Origin: Porphyrobacter sp.
GTDB taxonomy: Bacteria; Pseudomonadota; Alphaproteobacteria; Sphingomonadales; Sphingomonadaceae
Length of the DNA stretch: 13,950 nucleotides
Direction of reading: 5' to 3'
NCBI GenBank assembly: GCA_018991295.1
Contig: JAGKSZ010000086.1
Location: forward strand, 1 to 13,950
Of the stretch, positions 5,175-13,122 are shown piece after piece. Each line of letters begins with the position of its first letter. The first letter of the stretch is position 1. The position numbers were made by a program, and so were the translations under genes. A model generated the notes under the pieces. That model did not search any database, had not been told where the DNA came from, and saw nothing but the letters and a program-made list of their open reading frames with translations.

Positions 5175-6980
5175 ATGCCGACCTACACTGCGCCCACCCG
5201 TGACACGCGCTTCATCGTCAATGAAGTGCTCGATCTTGCCAGCTACGGCAACCTGCCGGGGTTCGAAAACGCGACGCCCGACATGATCGACACCGTGATC
5301 AACGAAGCCGGCAAGTTCTGCGCCGAGGTGCTTGCGCCGATCAATCAGGCAGGCGACGAGCACGGTTGTACCCGTCATGAAGATGGCTCGGTCACCACCC
5401 CGCCGGGCTTCAAGGAAGCCTATCAGGCCTATGTCGAGAGCGGCTGGGGCACGCTTGGCCAGCCGGTCGAATATGGCGGGCAGGGCCTGCCCCATGTGCT
5501 GAGCTTTGCGCTGGAGGAGTTCAGCGGCACTGCCAATCAGGCTTTCGCGATGTATCCGGGCCTTACCGCAGGTGCGATTTCCGCGATCCTTGCCAAGGGC
5601 AGCGACGAACAGAAGGCGACCTTTGTCCCCAAGATGATCTCGGGCGAATGGTCAGGCACCATGAATCTTACCGAGCCGCATTGCGGCACCGATCTCGGCA
5701 TGATCCGCACCAAGGCTGTTCCCAATGGCGACGGCACCTATGCGATCACCGGCACCAAGATCTTCATTTCGGCCGGCGAGCATGATCTCACCAGCAACAT
5801 CATCCACCTGGTTCTGGCCAAGACCCCGGGCGCGCCGGATTCGACCAAGGGCATTTCGCTGTTCATCGTTCCCAAGTTCCTGCTCGATGCTGACGGCAAC
5901 CCGGGGACGCGCAACGGCGTCACCTGCGGTTCGATCGAGAAGAAGATGGGCATTCACGGCAATGCCACCTGCCTGCTCAACTATGACGGCGCGACAGGCT
6001 ACATGGTTGGCGAAGAGAACAAGGGGCTTGCCGCCATGTTCATCATGATGAACGCCGCGCGCCTTGGGGTCGGTATTCAGGGGTACGCTCAGGCTGAGGT
6101 CGCTTATCAGAATGCAGTGAATTATGCGCTCGATCGTCGTCAGGGCCGCGCTTTGACCGGCCCGGCTGACCCGGCGGCCAAGGCTGATCCGATTTTCGTC
6201 CACCCGGACGTGCGCCGGATGCTGATGGACGCCAAGGTGTTTACCGAAGCCATGCGTGCGCTGTGCATGTGGGGCGCCTTACAGGTCGATCTGACCCACA
6301 AGGCGCAAACGCCCGAGGAACGCGAGATGGCTGACCTCCTGATCGGCCTCATGACCCCCGTCATCAAGGGCTACGGCACCGACAAGGGCTATGACATCGC
6401 CAACAATATGCAGCAGGTTTTCGGCGGGCACGGCTACGTGCGCGAATGGGGCATGGAGCAGTTCGTGCGCGATAGCCGTATCGCGATGATCTACGAAGGC
6501 GCCAACGGCGTGCAGGCAATGGACCTGTGCGGTCGCAAACTGGCCGCGGGCGGGGGGAAGGCAATTCAGGCCTTCTTCGCCATGATCGACGAGGAAATCG
6601 CTTCGGCCAAGCAGGACGATACACTGAAGCCCATCGCAGAACGGCTCGAAAAGGCGCTGGGCGAGCAAAAGGCGGCGACCATGTGGTTCATGCAGAACGC
6701 CATGGCGAATCCCGATCACCTCGGTGCGGGCGCACACCACTACATGCACATCATGGGCATCGTGACGCTTGGGCATTTCTGGCTGAAGATGGCCAAGGTC
6801 GCCAAGACCAAGCTGTCCGAGGGCGCAGACGACACAGCGTTCTACGAAGCGAAGGTGGTTTCGGCCAACTACTATGCTGAACGCTTCCTTCCCGATGCCG
6901 GCGCATTGCGCCGCAAGCTTGAAGCGGGCAGCGAATACATGATGAAGCTTCCTGCAGAGGCCTTCGCCACCGCCGCCTGA
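5175..6980 (+). CDS. Acyl-CoA dehydrogenase, ~600-residue type with C-terminal extension
   Basis: This FAD enzyme oxidises an acyl-CoA to the 2-enoyl-CoA and passes electrons to ETF. The 601-residue length and segment order fit the large subgroup that includes FadE-like enzymes and DmdC (3-methylmercaptopropionyl-CoA dehydrogenase): an N-terminal extension, the N-terminal domain with YGGQGLP, the middle beta domain with MNLTEPHCGTDLGMIRTKA and TKIFISAGEHD, the C-terminal helical domain with QQVFGGHGYVREWGMEQFVR, and an extra C-terminal domain after about residue 465. The probable catalytic base is Glu441 in MIYEGANG, the position used in DmdC-type enzymes. The start at 5175 has GAGGGA seven bases upstream. 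With the MerR gene 53 bases before it and no promoter evident between, the two are probably cotranscribed. The true chain type cannot be read; automated 'DmdC' naming would be over-specific. Confidence 0.93.
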   Translation: MPTYTAPTRDTRFIVNEVLDLASYGNLPGFENATPDMIDTVINEAGKFCAEVLAPINQAGDEHGCTRHEDGSVTTPPGFKEAYQAYVESGWGTLGQPVEYGGQGLPHVLSFALEEFSGTANQAFAMYPGLTAGAISAILAKGSDEQKATFVPKMISGEWSGTMNLTEPHCGTDLGMIRTKAVPNGDGTYAITGTKIFISAGEHDLTSNIIHLVLAKTPGAPDSTKGISLFIVPKFLLDADGNPGTRNGVTCGSIEKKMGIHGNATCLLNYDGATGYMVGEENKGLAAMFIMMNAARLGVGIQGYAQAEVAYQNAVNYALDRRQGRALTGPADPAAKADPIFVHPDVRRMLMDAKVFTEAMRALCMWGALQVDLTHKAQTPEEREMADLLIGLMTPVIKGYGTDKGYDIANNMQQVFGGHGYVREWGMEQFVRDSRIAMIYEGANGVQAMDLCGRKLAAGGGKAIQAFFAMIDEEIASAKQDDTLKPIAERLEKALGEQKAATMWFMQNAMANPDHLGAGAHHYMHIMGIVTLGHFWLKMAKVAKTKLSEGADDTAFYEAKVVSANYYAERFLPDAGALRRKLEAGSEYMMKLPAEAFATAA

Positions 6981-7013
6981 TCGCAAGGCTTACCGGGCTC
7001 TCAGGTCCATTCC

Positions 7014-7045
7014 GCAAGCCGCCATGTTGCCGCATGGCGGCTTGC
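7014..7045 (+). terminator. Perfect 13-bp hairpin after the acyl-CoA dehydrogenase gene
   Basis: Arms 7014-7026 and 7033-7045 (GCAAGCCGCCATG and its exact complement) enclose a six-base loop. It lies 33 bases past the dehydrogenase stop and 32 bases before the hydrolase start. Only ATGCTTTAG follows, so the T-run is short; it may be a weak intrinsic terminator, an mRNA 3' stabiliser, or a processed joint between the two genes. Confidence 0.5.
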
Positions 7046-7077
7046 ATGCTTTAGCTGCGCTGCAAAGGAGCATGTGG

Positions 7078-7965
7078 ATGGTGATGTGGCGGTGGGCAAT
7101 GGTGCTGGCGGCAGCAGCGATGGCACCTGTTTGCATCGAGGCGGCTGTTGCATCGGAGCAGGCGCCCGAGGCCCACCGCATCGGGCGGTTCGTCTTTACC
7201 CGTTGGGATGGGCCCGCGCTGCCAGTGTTTTATGCACTCCCGCAGCGGATCGAACGCGACACGCCGGTGGTGATCGTGATGCACGGGGTCAACCGCGATG
7301 CTGATCGCTACTGCGACGAATGGGCCGGGCTTGCCCGCCAGCACGGCTTCATCGCGGTGTGCCCGCAGTTCGATAGCGCCAATTTCCCGGGCGCTCTGGG
7401 CTATAACACCGGGTACTTCACCACCGCGGACGGCACCCCTCGTCCGCGCTCGCAATGGTCTTTCGCTGCGATCGAACCGCTGTTCGATGATGTCCGCTCC
7501 CGGTTCGGCACCAAGGCAGCGCGCTACACCATCTATGGGCACTCCGCCGGCGCACAATTCGTGCACCGTTATGTGCTGTTTACCCCTGAGGCGCGGATCG
7601 AGCAGGCGATTGCCGCAAATGCTGGGTGGTACACCATGCCCGACCGGACCATCGGCTTTCCTTATGGGCTTGGGAATACGCCGGTGAGCGAGGCAAACCT
7701 TGCAGCCGCATTGGGCAAGCCGTTGACGGTGCTTCTCGGCACCGCAGACACCGACCGCGCGGACACCGATTTGCGCAAGACACCCGAGGCCGATGCGCAA
7801 GGCCTCCATCGCTTTGAACGCGGACAGACATTCTACAAGCGCGGACAAGATGCAGCTATGGCGAGCCGCACGTCATTCGGATGGGCGCTTATCGAGGTTC
7901 CCGGCATCGCCCACAGCAATGCCGGAATGGCTCAGGCCGCCGCTACCCTTGTCACAGGGCAATAG
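7078..7965 (+). CDS. Exported alpha/beta hydrolase, PHB depolymerase/esterase-like
   Basis: This 295-residue serine hydrolase has an N-terminal signal peptide (hydrophobic MVLAAAAMAPV, likely cleavage after EAAVA before SEQAP), so it acts in the periplasm or outside. Family marks are VVIVMHGVNRDADRYCDEW (oxyanion-hole region), the nucleophile elbow GHSAGAQ with Ser156 (codon 7543-7545), a probable acid in GTADTDRADTD and the His in GIAHSNAG. It resembles the poly(3-hydroxybutyrate) depolymerase / LpqC-like esterases, but the substrate cannot be told from sequence. The start at 7078 was chosen because AAAGGAG at 7064-7070 is seven bases upstream of it; the ATG at 7072 is too close to that site and the open frame to 7024 runs back through the hairpin. 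It is convergent with the M20 gene with only three bases between the stops. Confidence 0.85.
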   Translation: MVMWRWAMVLAAAAMAPVCIEAAVASEQAPEAHRIGRFVFTRWDGPALPVFYALPQRIERDTPVVIVMHGVNRDADRYCDEWAGLARQHGFIAVCPQFDSANFPGALGYNTGYFTTADGTPRPRSQWSFAAIEPLFDDVRSRFGTKAARYTIYGHSAGAQFVHRYVLFTPEARIEQAIAANAGWYTMPDRTIGFPYGLGNTPVSEANLAAALGKPLTVLLGTADTDRADTDLRKTPEADAQGLHRFERGQTFYKRGQDAAMASRTSFGWALIEVPGIAHSNAGMAQAAATLVTGQ

Positions 7966-7968
7966 GGC

Positions 7969-9474
7969 CTACTTTCCCGCTTCCTGCGCAAGCACATACA
8001 GATAATCGACATAGGCCATGGTGGCCTCATCGATCCCGTAAACCTTGGGATCACTGCTTTTGATCAGAAACCATTCGTTGGGGGCGTGCGCGCCGCCGCC
8101 GCGGCCAAGGCCGAATTGCGAGGCCGGCAAGTTGAGCGGTGGGCCATTGAAGATCACCCCCGGCCAGCTGCCCGCATTGCGCGGGCGGATCGTGTAGGGG
8201 ATGCCCTGCGCTTCAAACAGCTTCTTTTGTGCCCTGATCAACGATGAATCTTCCGCGGTCTCGTTGGGACCATAGCCGCCCGAAATGGTTACCCTCACAT
8301 CATCAAAGCCGCGGCGCGAAAGGTGAGCCTGCAGTTTGCTGACCGCCTCGGCCTTGGTCATGTTCGGCACGAGACGGAATTCCAGCTTCGCTTCCGCACG
8401 TCCCGGCAGCACCGTTTTGCCGCCCTCGCCAGTATAGCCTGATACGAGGCCCTGAATATTGACCGTGGGCTGCGAGAAGAAGCGTTCGAGGCTGGTGACG
8501 TAATCCTCGTCATTGATCCACCGTCCGACGCCAAGCAGCGACTTCTCACCTTGCTCCGCACCGGGCTTGACGCTCTGTGCGATCAGTTCCTTCTGGCGTG
8601 CGGTGAGGGGCTGGACGTTCTCAAACCAGCCATCGATCGCAGGAGTATGACCATCATCTGCAACCAGCGTGTCGAGCGCCTTCACCAGTCGCCATGCCGG
8701 GCTTTCGATGCGGGCGTAGTTCGATGAATGAATGTCAGTCTTGGGATATTTGTCCGAGGTCTCGCCGCCCACCACCAGCTGAAATTCGACCGCACCTTTC
8801 GCCCCGAGCGTGATGCCTGCAGAGCCATCGCGGTTCTGGTTTGCTGACGGGATGAACACGCCAATCGCCCTTGCCAGCGCCGCCTGTACTTCGGGCACGG
8901 CGACGACCTGATCGAAGTGGGTCGAGGCGACTTCTTCTTCCCCTTCTGCCACCAGCACGAGGTTGACAGGAAGCGGTCGGCCGCTGGTCTGAATTGCCTT
9001 GATTGCAGCGAGGAAGGCCATTTGCGGCCCCTTCTGGTTGACCACGCCGCGCCCGACGATCGCAGTGCCTTCACCAGGGCGGTCAACCAGCGTGGCTTCA
9101 AGCGGCGGTGTGTTCCATTCTGCCGGATCGAACTGCTTGACATCGTACATGAAGTAGATGCCGATCGTGGTCTTGGCCCCGGCATCAAGCGTCGCAAAGA
9201 CGGCAGGGACACCATCTGTGGGAATGATCTTGGCCTGCTGGAACCCGGCATCAAGCGCGAGCTTGCGCATGTATTCCGCGCCTTCGGGCGTGCCACGCTT
9301 TTCAGCGGCGATGGTCGGCAAGGCCACCCAATCAACCAGCGCCTTGACGGTGGCATCATGCTGCGTTTCGACAGTGGCAACGATCTTTTCACGCGCGGGT
9401 GTTTCGGCAGCGACGGAACCTGCCGACAACGCAATCGCGGCCGCCATGGTCAGTGTTGCTAGTGATCGTTTCAT
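7969..9474 (-). CDS. Exported M20-family peptidase-like protein with altered metal ligands
   Basis: This 501-residue protein begins with a signal peptide (MKRSLATLTMAAAIALSAGS, likely cleavage before ETPA) and so is probably periplasmic. It follows the M20 layout: first half of the catalytic domain, a dimerisation/lid insert, second half. The M20 landmarks are recognisable but changed: the usual GHxDV reads FMYDV (Met109 in place of the His ligand), the usual GRGxxDxKG reads GRGVVNQKG (Asn146 in place of the bridging Asp), while AEGEEEVAS (177-184) and the late HAPNEW (His463) are kept. The Asp ligand after the next strand is not seen either (IPSANQNRDG). Either this subfamily binds metal differently or it has another function. 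The ATG at 9474 has GGGGAG seven bases upstream; the longer frame to 9549 adds unlike residues and overlaps the neighbouring gene. Cleavage specificity unknown. Confidence 0.85.
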   Translation of the reverse strand: MKRSLATLTMAAAIALSAGSVAAETPAREKIVATVETQHDATVKALVDWVALPTIAAEKRGTPEGAEYMRKLALDAGFQQAKIIPTDGVPAVFATLDAGAKTTIGIYFMYDVKQFDPAEWNTPPLEATLVDRPGEGTAIVGRGVVNQKGPQMAFLAAIKAIQTSGRPLPVNLVLVAEGEEEVASTHFDQVVAVPEVQAALARAIGVFIPSANQNRDGSAGITLGAKGAVEFQLVVGGETSDKYPKTDIHSSNYARIESPAWRLVKALDTLVADDGHTPAIDGWFENVQPLTARQKELIAQSVKPGAEQGEKSLLGVGRWINDEDYVTSLERFFSQPTVNIQGLVSGYTGEGGKTVLPGRAEAKLEFRLVPNMTKAEAVSKLQAHLSRRGFDDVRVTISGGYGPNETAEDSSLIRAQKKLFEAQGIPYTIRPRNAGSWPGVIFNGPPLNLPASQFGLGRGGGAHAPNEWFLIKSSDPKVYGIDEATMAYVDYLYVLAQEAGK

Positions 9475-9541
9475 GCGCAGTCTCCCCAGCCTATGGCACG
9501 AAGAGGTATCAGGCGTACCCGTCAACGCAACGCCTTTTGCG

Positions 9542-10078
9542 CTATTCAAGCTGACCCATCATCCGCTGGGAGCCTGACTTGACCTTGAGGTTTTTGGCAG
9601 CGGCCGCAGAGGCGGGGCGCTCCCACATGCTGGCCGAACGCGCCGAAATCGGTCGCGGGCGAGCTGGCGAAGCCGAGCGCTGGATAGAATTCGCCTGATC
9701 AGGAACGATTTCGGGTTCTGCCACTGGCTCGGGCGCTGCTTCGACTATGTCCGCTGCGGGTTCCGGTGCCGGTGCCGGCGCCGCCTCAGCCTCAGACGCC
9801 ACAGGCTCGGGGGCGAGTGCCTCGGCTAGCGGCGTTGGATCAGGGGTGGGCGCTGCCACCGGAGCAGGGGCAGGGGCAGGGGCAGGCTCGGCTTCACCAC
9901 CTGCAAGTCCTGCAAGAATCTTCTCGGCCACTTCCTCCACCGAACCGACGACCAGCAAGGGTTGTCCGCCGATGATTCCGACACTGGTCTGCCCGTTTTC
10001 TGCGGTGCGCAGCCAAGCCACGTTCGAGGCCACGACAAGGTAATTGCCGCCGCGCGATTCCAGCTTGATGAACTTCAT
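9542..10078 (-). CDS. Hypothetical protein: FlbD-like N-terminal domain with Pro/Ala-rich tail
   Basis: This 178-residue protein has two parts. Residues 1-57 (MKFIKLESRGGNYLVVASNV to the SVEEVAEKIL helix) have the beta-strands-then-helix pattern of the small FlbD-like family; this is by eye. Residues 62-125 are low-complexity, rich in Pro, Ala and Glu, including a run of PAP repeats. The last ~50 residues are basic and Ser/Arg-rich (SIQRSASPARPRPISARSAS) and end in NLKVKSGSQRMMGQLE. There is no signal peptide or membrane segment, so it is probably cytoplasmic. ATG 10078 was chosen because MKFIKL is the usual start of the domain; a frame to 10117 exists but adds 13 unlike residues. No function can be named, and no flagellar genes are nearby. 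It lies 67 bases before the M20 gene on the same strand. Confidence 0.72.
   Translation of the reverse strand: MKFIKLESRGGNYLVVASNVAWLRTAENGQTSVGIIGGQPLLVVGSVEEVAEKILAGLAGGEAEPAPAPAPAPVAAPTPDPTPLAEALAPEPVASEAEAAPAPAPEPAADIVEAAPEPVAEPEIVPDQANSIQRSASPARPRPISARSASMWERPASAAAAKNLKVKSGSQRMMGQLE
9864..9886 (+). repeat. Hexamer tandem repeat coding for a Pro-Ala run
   Basis: GCAGGG is repeated nearly four times on the plus strand inside the FlbD-like gene. Read on the coding (minus) strand it gives alternating Pro and Ala. A related GGTGCC-type repeat lies near 9764-9780. Such short-unit repeats can gain or lose two residues at a time without a frameshift. Confidence 0.75.
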
Positions 10079-10146
10079 GGGCAGCGCTTCCCGGACAAGG
10101 ATACAGGCCGTAGTCACGGTCCATCTGCGGGGTTACGCGACGGTGG

Positions 10147-10863
10147 TTAAGAACTGCCTAGTGCGGACAAGGGCGCAACTTCATCAAGCAGCCTCATCAG
10201 TGCGGCCCATGATTGGCTGTCAGCGTGAGGATTATAAGCCGGATTGGGTGCACCTTCCGGCGTGAGCGGGTTTGTAAAACCATGCTCCACTCCGGCGAAA
10301 GACAGGAATTGCCAGTCGGATCCGACCTTGTCCATTTCCTCCCAGAAGGCGATCACGACAGCGCGGGGCACCAGAGCATCGGCATCCCCGTGACAAACCA
10401 GCAATCGCGGGCGGATGGGGGCAGAGGCTGGAAGCGGCGTGGCAAGAAGCCCGTGGAAGCTTGCTGCCAGTGCCAGATCCGCACCGTCGCGTGCCAATTC
10501 CAGCACCGCCATTCCGCCGAGACAAAAGCCAATTGCTGCCTGCGGGAGATCCGGAGTCAGATCTCCCATCGTTTGCAGTGCAGCACGCAATCGGCGGCGC
10601 ATGGCCAAAGGATCAGCCCGCAGGCGCTCCATCGCGTCAAAGGCGCTTGCCGCGTCATTGGGAGCGTCGGGGCCATAGAAATCAGCGATGAACGCTACAC
10701 ACCCGGCCTCAGCCAGTGCCTGCGCTTTGGCTTTGACCCCGGGCGAGACGTTCATGAAGGTGGGAAAAACCGCTACAGCCGCCCGTGGGGTGCCCGAGGG
10801 CCGCACCAGCCATCCGGTCAGCGCGGTTTCGCCATCGGCATAGGCAATGCGCTCCAGCGTCAT
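10147..10863 (-). CDS. Dienelactone hydrolase family protein
   Basis: This 238-residue cytoplasmic alpha/beta hydrolase carries the Cys-Asp-His triad of the dienelactone hydrolase family: Cys114 in GFCLGG, Asp162 in HGDADALVP and His194 in VEHGF. The segments AVFPTFMNVSPGVKAKAQAL and ADFYGP are also typical. The family contains true carboxymethylenebutenolidases and many hydrolases of unknown substrate; no chlorocatechol or other aromatic-ring pathway genes are here, so the original activity should not be assumed. Its ATG shares one base with the cysK stop codon (TAATG), with GGTGGAG just before, so translation is likely coupled by reinitiation. It is the last gene of the MFS-cysK-hydrolase unit; the FlbD-like gene follows after 68 bases. 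Confidence 0.9.
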   Translation of the reverse strand: MTLERIAYADGETALTGWLVRPSGTPRAAVAVFPTFMNVSPGVKAKAQALAEAGCVAFIADFYGPDAPNDAASAFDAMERLRADPLAMRRRLRAALQTMGDLTPDLPQAAIGFCLGGMAVLELARDGADLALAASFHGLLATPLPASAPIRPRLLVCHGDADALVPRAVVIAFWEEMDKVGSDWQFLSFAGVEHGFTNPLTPEGAPNPAYNPHADSQSWAALMRLLDEVAPLSALGSS

Positions 10864-11783
10864 TACTCCACCGGCAGGAAATCGGGCACCGAAAGGTAAC
10901 GCTCCCCGGTATCGTAATTGAAGCCGAGCACGCGCGAACCGGCGGGCAGGGTGGGCAACTTGGTTGAAATCGCAGCCAGCGTTGCACCCGACGAGATACC
11001 GACAAGCATCCCCTCTTCGCGCGCAGCCCGGCGAGCCATTTCCTTGGCATCCTCGGCATCGACAGTGATTGCCCCGTCGATCGCGGCGGTGTGCAGGTTG
11101 CCCGGAATAAAGCCTGCGCCGATACCCTGAATCGGGTGCGGCCCGGGCTGCCCGCCGTTGATGACGGGTGAGAGCGCAGGTTCAACGCCATAGGCCTTCA
11201 TCGAGGGCCAATGCTTCTTCAGTTCTTCTGCGCAACCTGAAAGGTGCCCACCGGTGCCGACACCTGTGATCATCACGTCAATCGGGGTATCGGCAAAGTC
11301 GGTCAGAATTTCTTGCGCCGTGGTGCGGGCATGAATTGCGGGGTTGGCGGCATTGTCGAACTGGCTTGGCATCCACGCACCCGGGGTCTGCGCGACGAGT
11401 TCCATCGCCCGCTCGATCGCACCCTTCATTCCCTTTTCGCGCGGAGTGAGGTCAAAGCTGGCGCCATAGGCGAGCATCAGTCGGCGCCGCTCGACAGACA
11501 TGGATTCGGGCATGACCAGCACAAGCCGATAACCCTTGACCGCTGCGACCATGGCAAGACCAATCCCGGTGTTGCCCGAAGTCGGCTCGACAATCGTGCC
11601 GCCCGGCTTGAGCGCGCCGCGCGCCTCCGCATCCTCGACCATGGCGAGCGCGATGCGGTCCTTGATCGAACCGCCGGGATTGCCACGTTCAGACTTCACC
11701 CACACCTCGTGATCGGGGAACATTCGCGCAAGGCGGATATGGGGGGTGCCGCCGATCGTGGCGAGGATGTTGTCAGCCTTCAT
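10863..11783 (-). CDS. cysK: Cysteine synthase A (O-acetylserine sulfhydrylase)
   Basis: This PLP enzyme makes cysteine from O-acetylserine and sulfide in the cytoplasm. The 306-residue length is usual for the family. Seen: NILATIGGTPHIRL at the N-terminus, the PLP lysine Lys41 in GNPGGSIKDR, the substrate loop TSGNTGIGLA (68-77), the cofactor phosphate loop GTGGHLSG, and GISSGA near the C-terminus where a Ser contacts the pyridine ring. The loops look more like CysK than CysM, though the two cannot be fully separated by eye. The ATG at 11783 has GAGAGG six bases upstream and overlaps the stop of the MFS gene (ATGA); its own stop overlaps the next ATG (TAATG). It therefore sits in the middle of a coupled three-gene unit, which is unusual company for cysK. 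Confidence 0.94.
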   Translation of the reverse strand: MKADNILATIGGTPHIRLARMFPDHEVWVKSERGNPGGSIKDRIALAMVEDAEARGALKPGGTIVEPTSGNTGIGLAMVAAVKGYRLVLVMPESMSVERRRLMLAYGASFDLTPREKGMKGAIERAMELVAQTPGAWMPSQFDNAANPAIHARTTAQEILTDFADTPIDVMITGVGTGGHLSGCAEELKKHWPSMKAYGVEPALSPVINGGQPGPHPIQGIGAGFIPGNLHTAAIDGAITVDAEDAKEMARRAAREEGMLVGISSGATLAAISTKLPTLPAGSRVLGFNYDTGERYLSVPDFLPVE

Positions 11784-13048
11784 GTCGATACCTCTCGTTT
11801 AAGCTCTTGGGGCTCGAAACTGCGAGCGCGGCGCAGTTCGGGGAAATACCACGCCCAGACCAGTGTCACGACTATCGCACCCATGCCCCCGAATACAACC
11901 GCGCCGACCGCGCCAAGAAGTGCTGCGGCGAGGCCCGATTGCATTTCCCCCAATTCGTTCGATGCCGAAATAGCGAGGCCCGAGATCGCCGAAACGCGCC
12001 CGCGCTTGTCATCGGGGGTAAACAGCTGGACCAGCGATGAGCGGATGAACACCGAAATCATGTCGACCGCGCCCATCAGCGCCAGGATCGCCAGCGACAG
12101 GGTAAAGCTGCGCGAAAAGGCAAAGACCACAGTAAGCGCGCCGAAGGCAGCCACCGCCCAAAGCATTTTCACGCCGACTTCGCGCTGCAAGGGACGGAAT
12201 GACAGCCACAGCGCGACGCCTGCCGCCCCTAATGCGGGTGCGGCGCGCATCAATCCGAGGCCTTCGGGGCCCACAAACAGGATATCACGCGCAAATACCG
12301 GCAGCAGCGCGGTTGCACCGGCAAGCAGCACCGCAAAAAGATCGAGCGTGATGCATCCGAGCAGAAAACGCTCGCGCCAGACATAAATCAAACCATCAGC
12401 GATCTGCCTCAGCGGCTTGAGGCGCGGACCTTCATGCTTTGCCTTGATCGGGCGCACCGTCAGGATCAGCACCATCGCACAGCCCAGCATTCCTGCAGAA
12501 AGCGCGTGAGGGAGCCATTCGGCCTGCGCGAAGATAAGCCCCCCTACAGCAGGACCGGCAACGCTGGCCGCCTGCCATGCAATCGATGACAGCGCGATGG
12601 CGCGCGGAAGCAGCGCCGGGGGCACAATATTGGGAGCGATCGCGCTCATCGAAGGGCCAACGAAAACGCGCGCCATGCCATGAGCCGCTGCCATTGCGAA
12701 CAGTATCGGGATGTTGAGCGCATCCGCCCAGGTCAGCAGCGCCAGCACAACGGCAACACAGCCATCAATGCCATTGGCAAAGGCTGCAACATGGCGCCGG
12801 TCAAATCGGTCGGCCGCAAGGCCGGCAACCGGTGTGAGAAGAAACAGAGGAATGAACTGCGCCAGACCCAGCAGCCCAAGCTGGAACGAGGCCTCGGCCA
12901 CGCTCATGCCGTAATCGTCACGCGCAACCGCGTAGAGCTGGTAGCCAAGCAGCACCACCATCGACATGGTCGCAAACACCGCCATGAAGCGGGCCAGCCA
13001 ATAGCGCCGATAGTCAGGAATGCGGAGAGGGGAGGCAGGTTCGGTCAC
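11780..13048 (-). CDS. MFS transporter, EntS/MFS_3-like
   Basis: This 422-residue inner-membrane protein has about 12 hydrophobic segments. It starts with LRIPDYRRYWLARF, the common N-terminus of the EntS-like (drug and siderophore exporter) branch, has the loop motif GLAADRFDRR between helices 2 and 3, and the central FIRSSLVQLFTPDDKRGRVS segment typical of that branch. Its substrate is unknown; no siderophore genes are nearby. The only start in the right place is GTG at 13048, with no clear ribosome site and with a hairpin at 13060-13081 just upstream, so the start is less certain than in the neighbours. The stop overlaps the cysK start by four bases (ATGA). Confidence 0.88.
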   Translation of the reverse strand: MTEPASPLRIPDYRRYWLARFMAVFATMSMVVLLGYQLYAVARDDYGMSVAEASFQLGLLGLAQFIPLFLLTPVAGLAADRFDRRHVAAFANGIDGCVAVVLALLTWADALNIPILFAMAAAHGMARVFVGPSMSAIAPNIVPPALLPRAIALSSIAWQAASVAGPAVGGLIFAQAEWLPHALSAGMLGCAMVLILTVRPIKAKHEGPRLKPLRQIADGLIYVWRERFLLGCITLDLFAVLLAGATALLPVFARDILFVGPEGLGLMRAAPALGAAGVALWLSFRPLQREVGVKMLWAVAAFGALTVVFAFSRSFTLSLAILALMGAVDMISVFIRSSLVQLFTPDDKRGRVSAISGLAISASNELGEMQSGLAAALLGAVGAVVFGGMGAIVVTLVWAWYFPELRRARSFEPQELKREVST

Positions 13049-13059
13049 GAAGGCGCCAT

Positions 13060-13081
13060 GGCAGGCGTTTTCGCCCCTGCC
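13060..13081 (-). promoter_or_regulatory. Hairpin just upstream of the MFS start codon
   Basis: GGCAGG and CCTGCC, with two inner CG pairs beyond a two-base bulge and a loop of four A on the minus strand, form a compact hairpin ending 11 bases before the GTG start. It covers the place where a ribosome site would be expected. It could limit translation of the MFS gene and so of the coupled genes, or it may be a chance structure in GC-rich DNA. Confidence 0.3.
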
Positions 13082-13122
13082 AAGCAGATGAAACTTGCAG
13101 GCCTTTCAGCTGCGCTTTTGAA

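Noticed and set aside
5175..6980. Naming the acyl-CoA dehydrogenase dmdC
   Set aside because: The length and Glu position fit that subgroup, but no other DMSP-demethylation gene is present and the subgroup contains many general acyl-CoA dehydrogenases.
9475..9541. A promoter for the M20 gene (TTGACG on the minus strand)
   Set aside because: No acceptable -10 hexamer follows at 16-18 bases; the gene may also be read from the FlbD-like gene upstream.
10147..10863. An aromatic-degradation role for the dienelactone hydrolase-like gene
   Set aside because: No ring-cleavage or catechol pathway gene is in the window and the family is functionally broad.
11244..12386. A 380-codon plus-strand open frame
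   Set aside because: It runs antisense across two conserved genes (cysK and the MFS gene) and its translation is of low-complexity, shadow-like composition.
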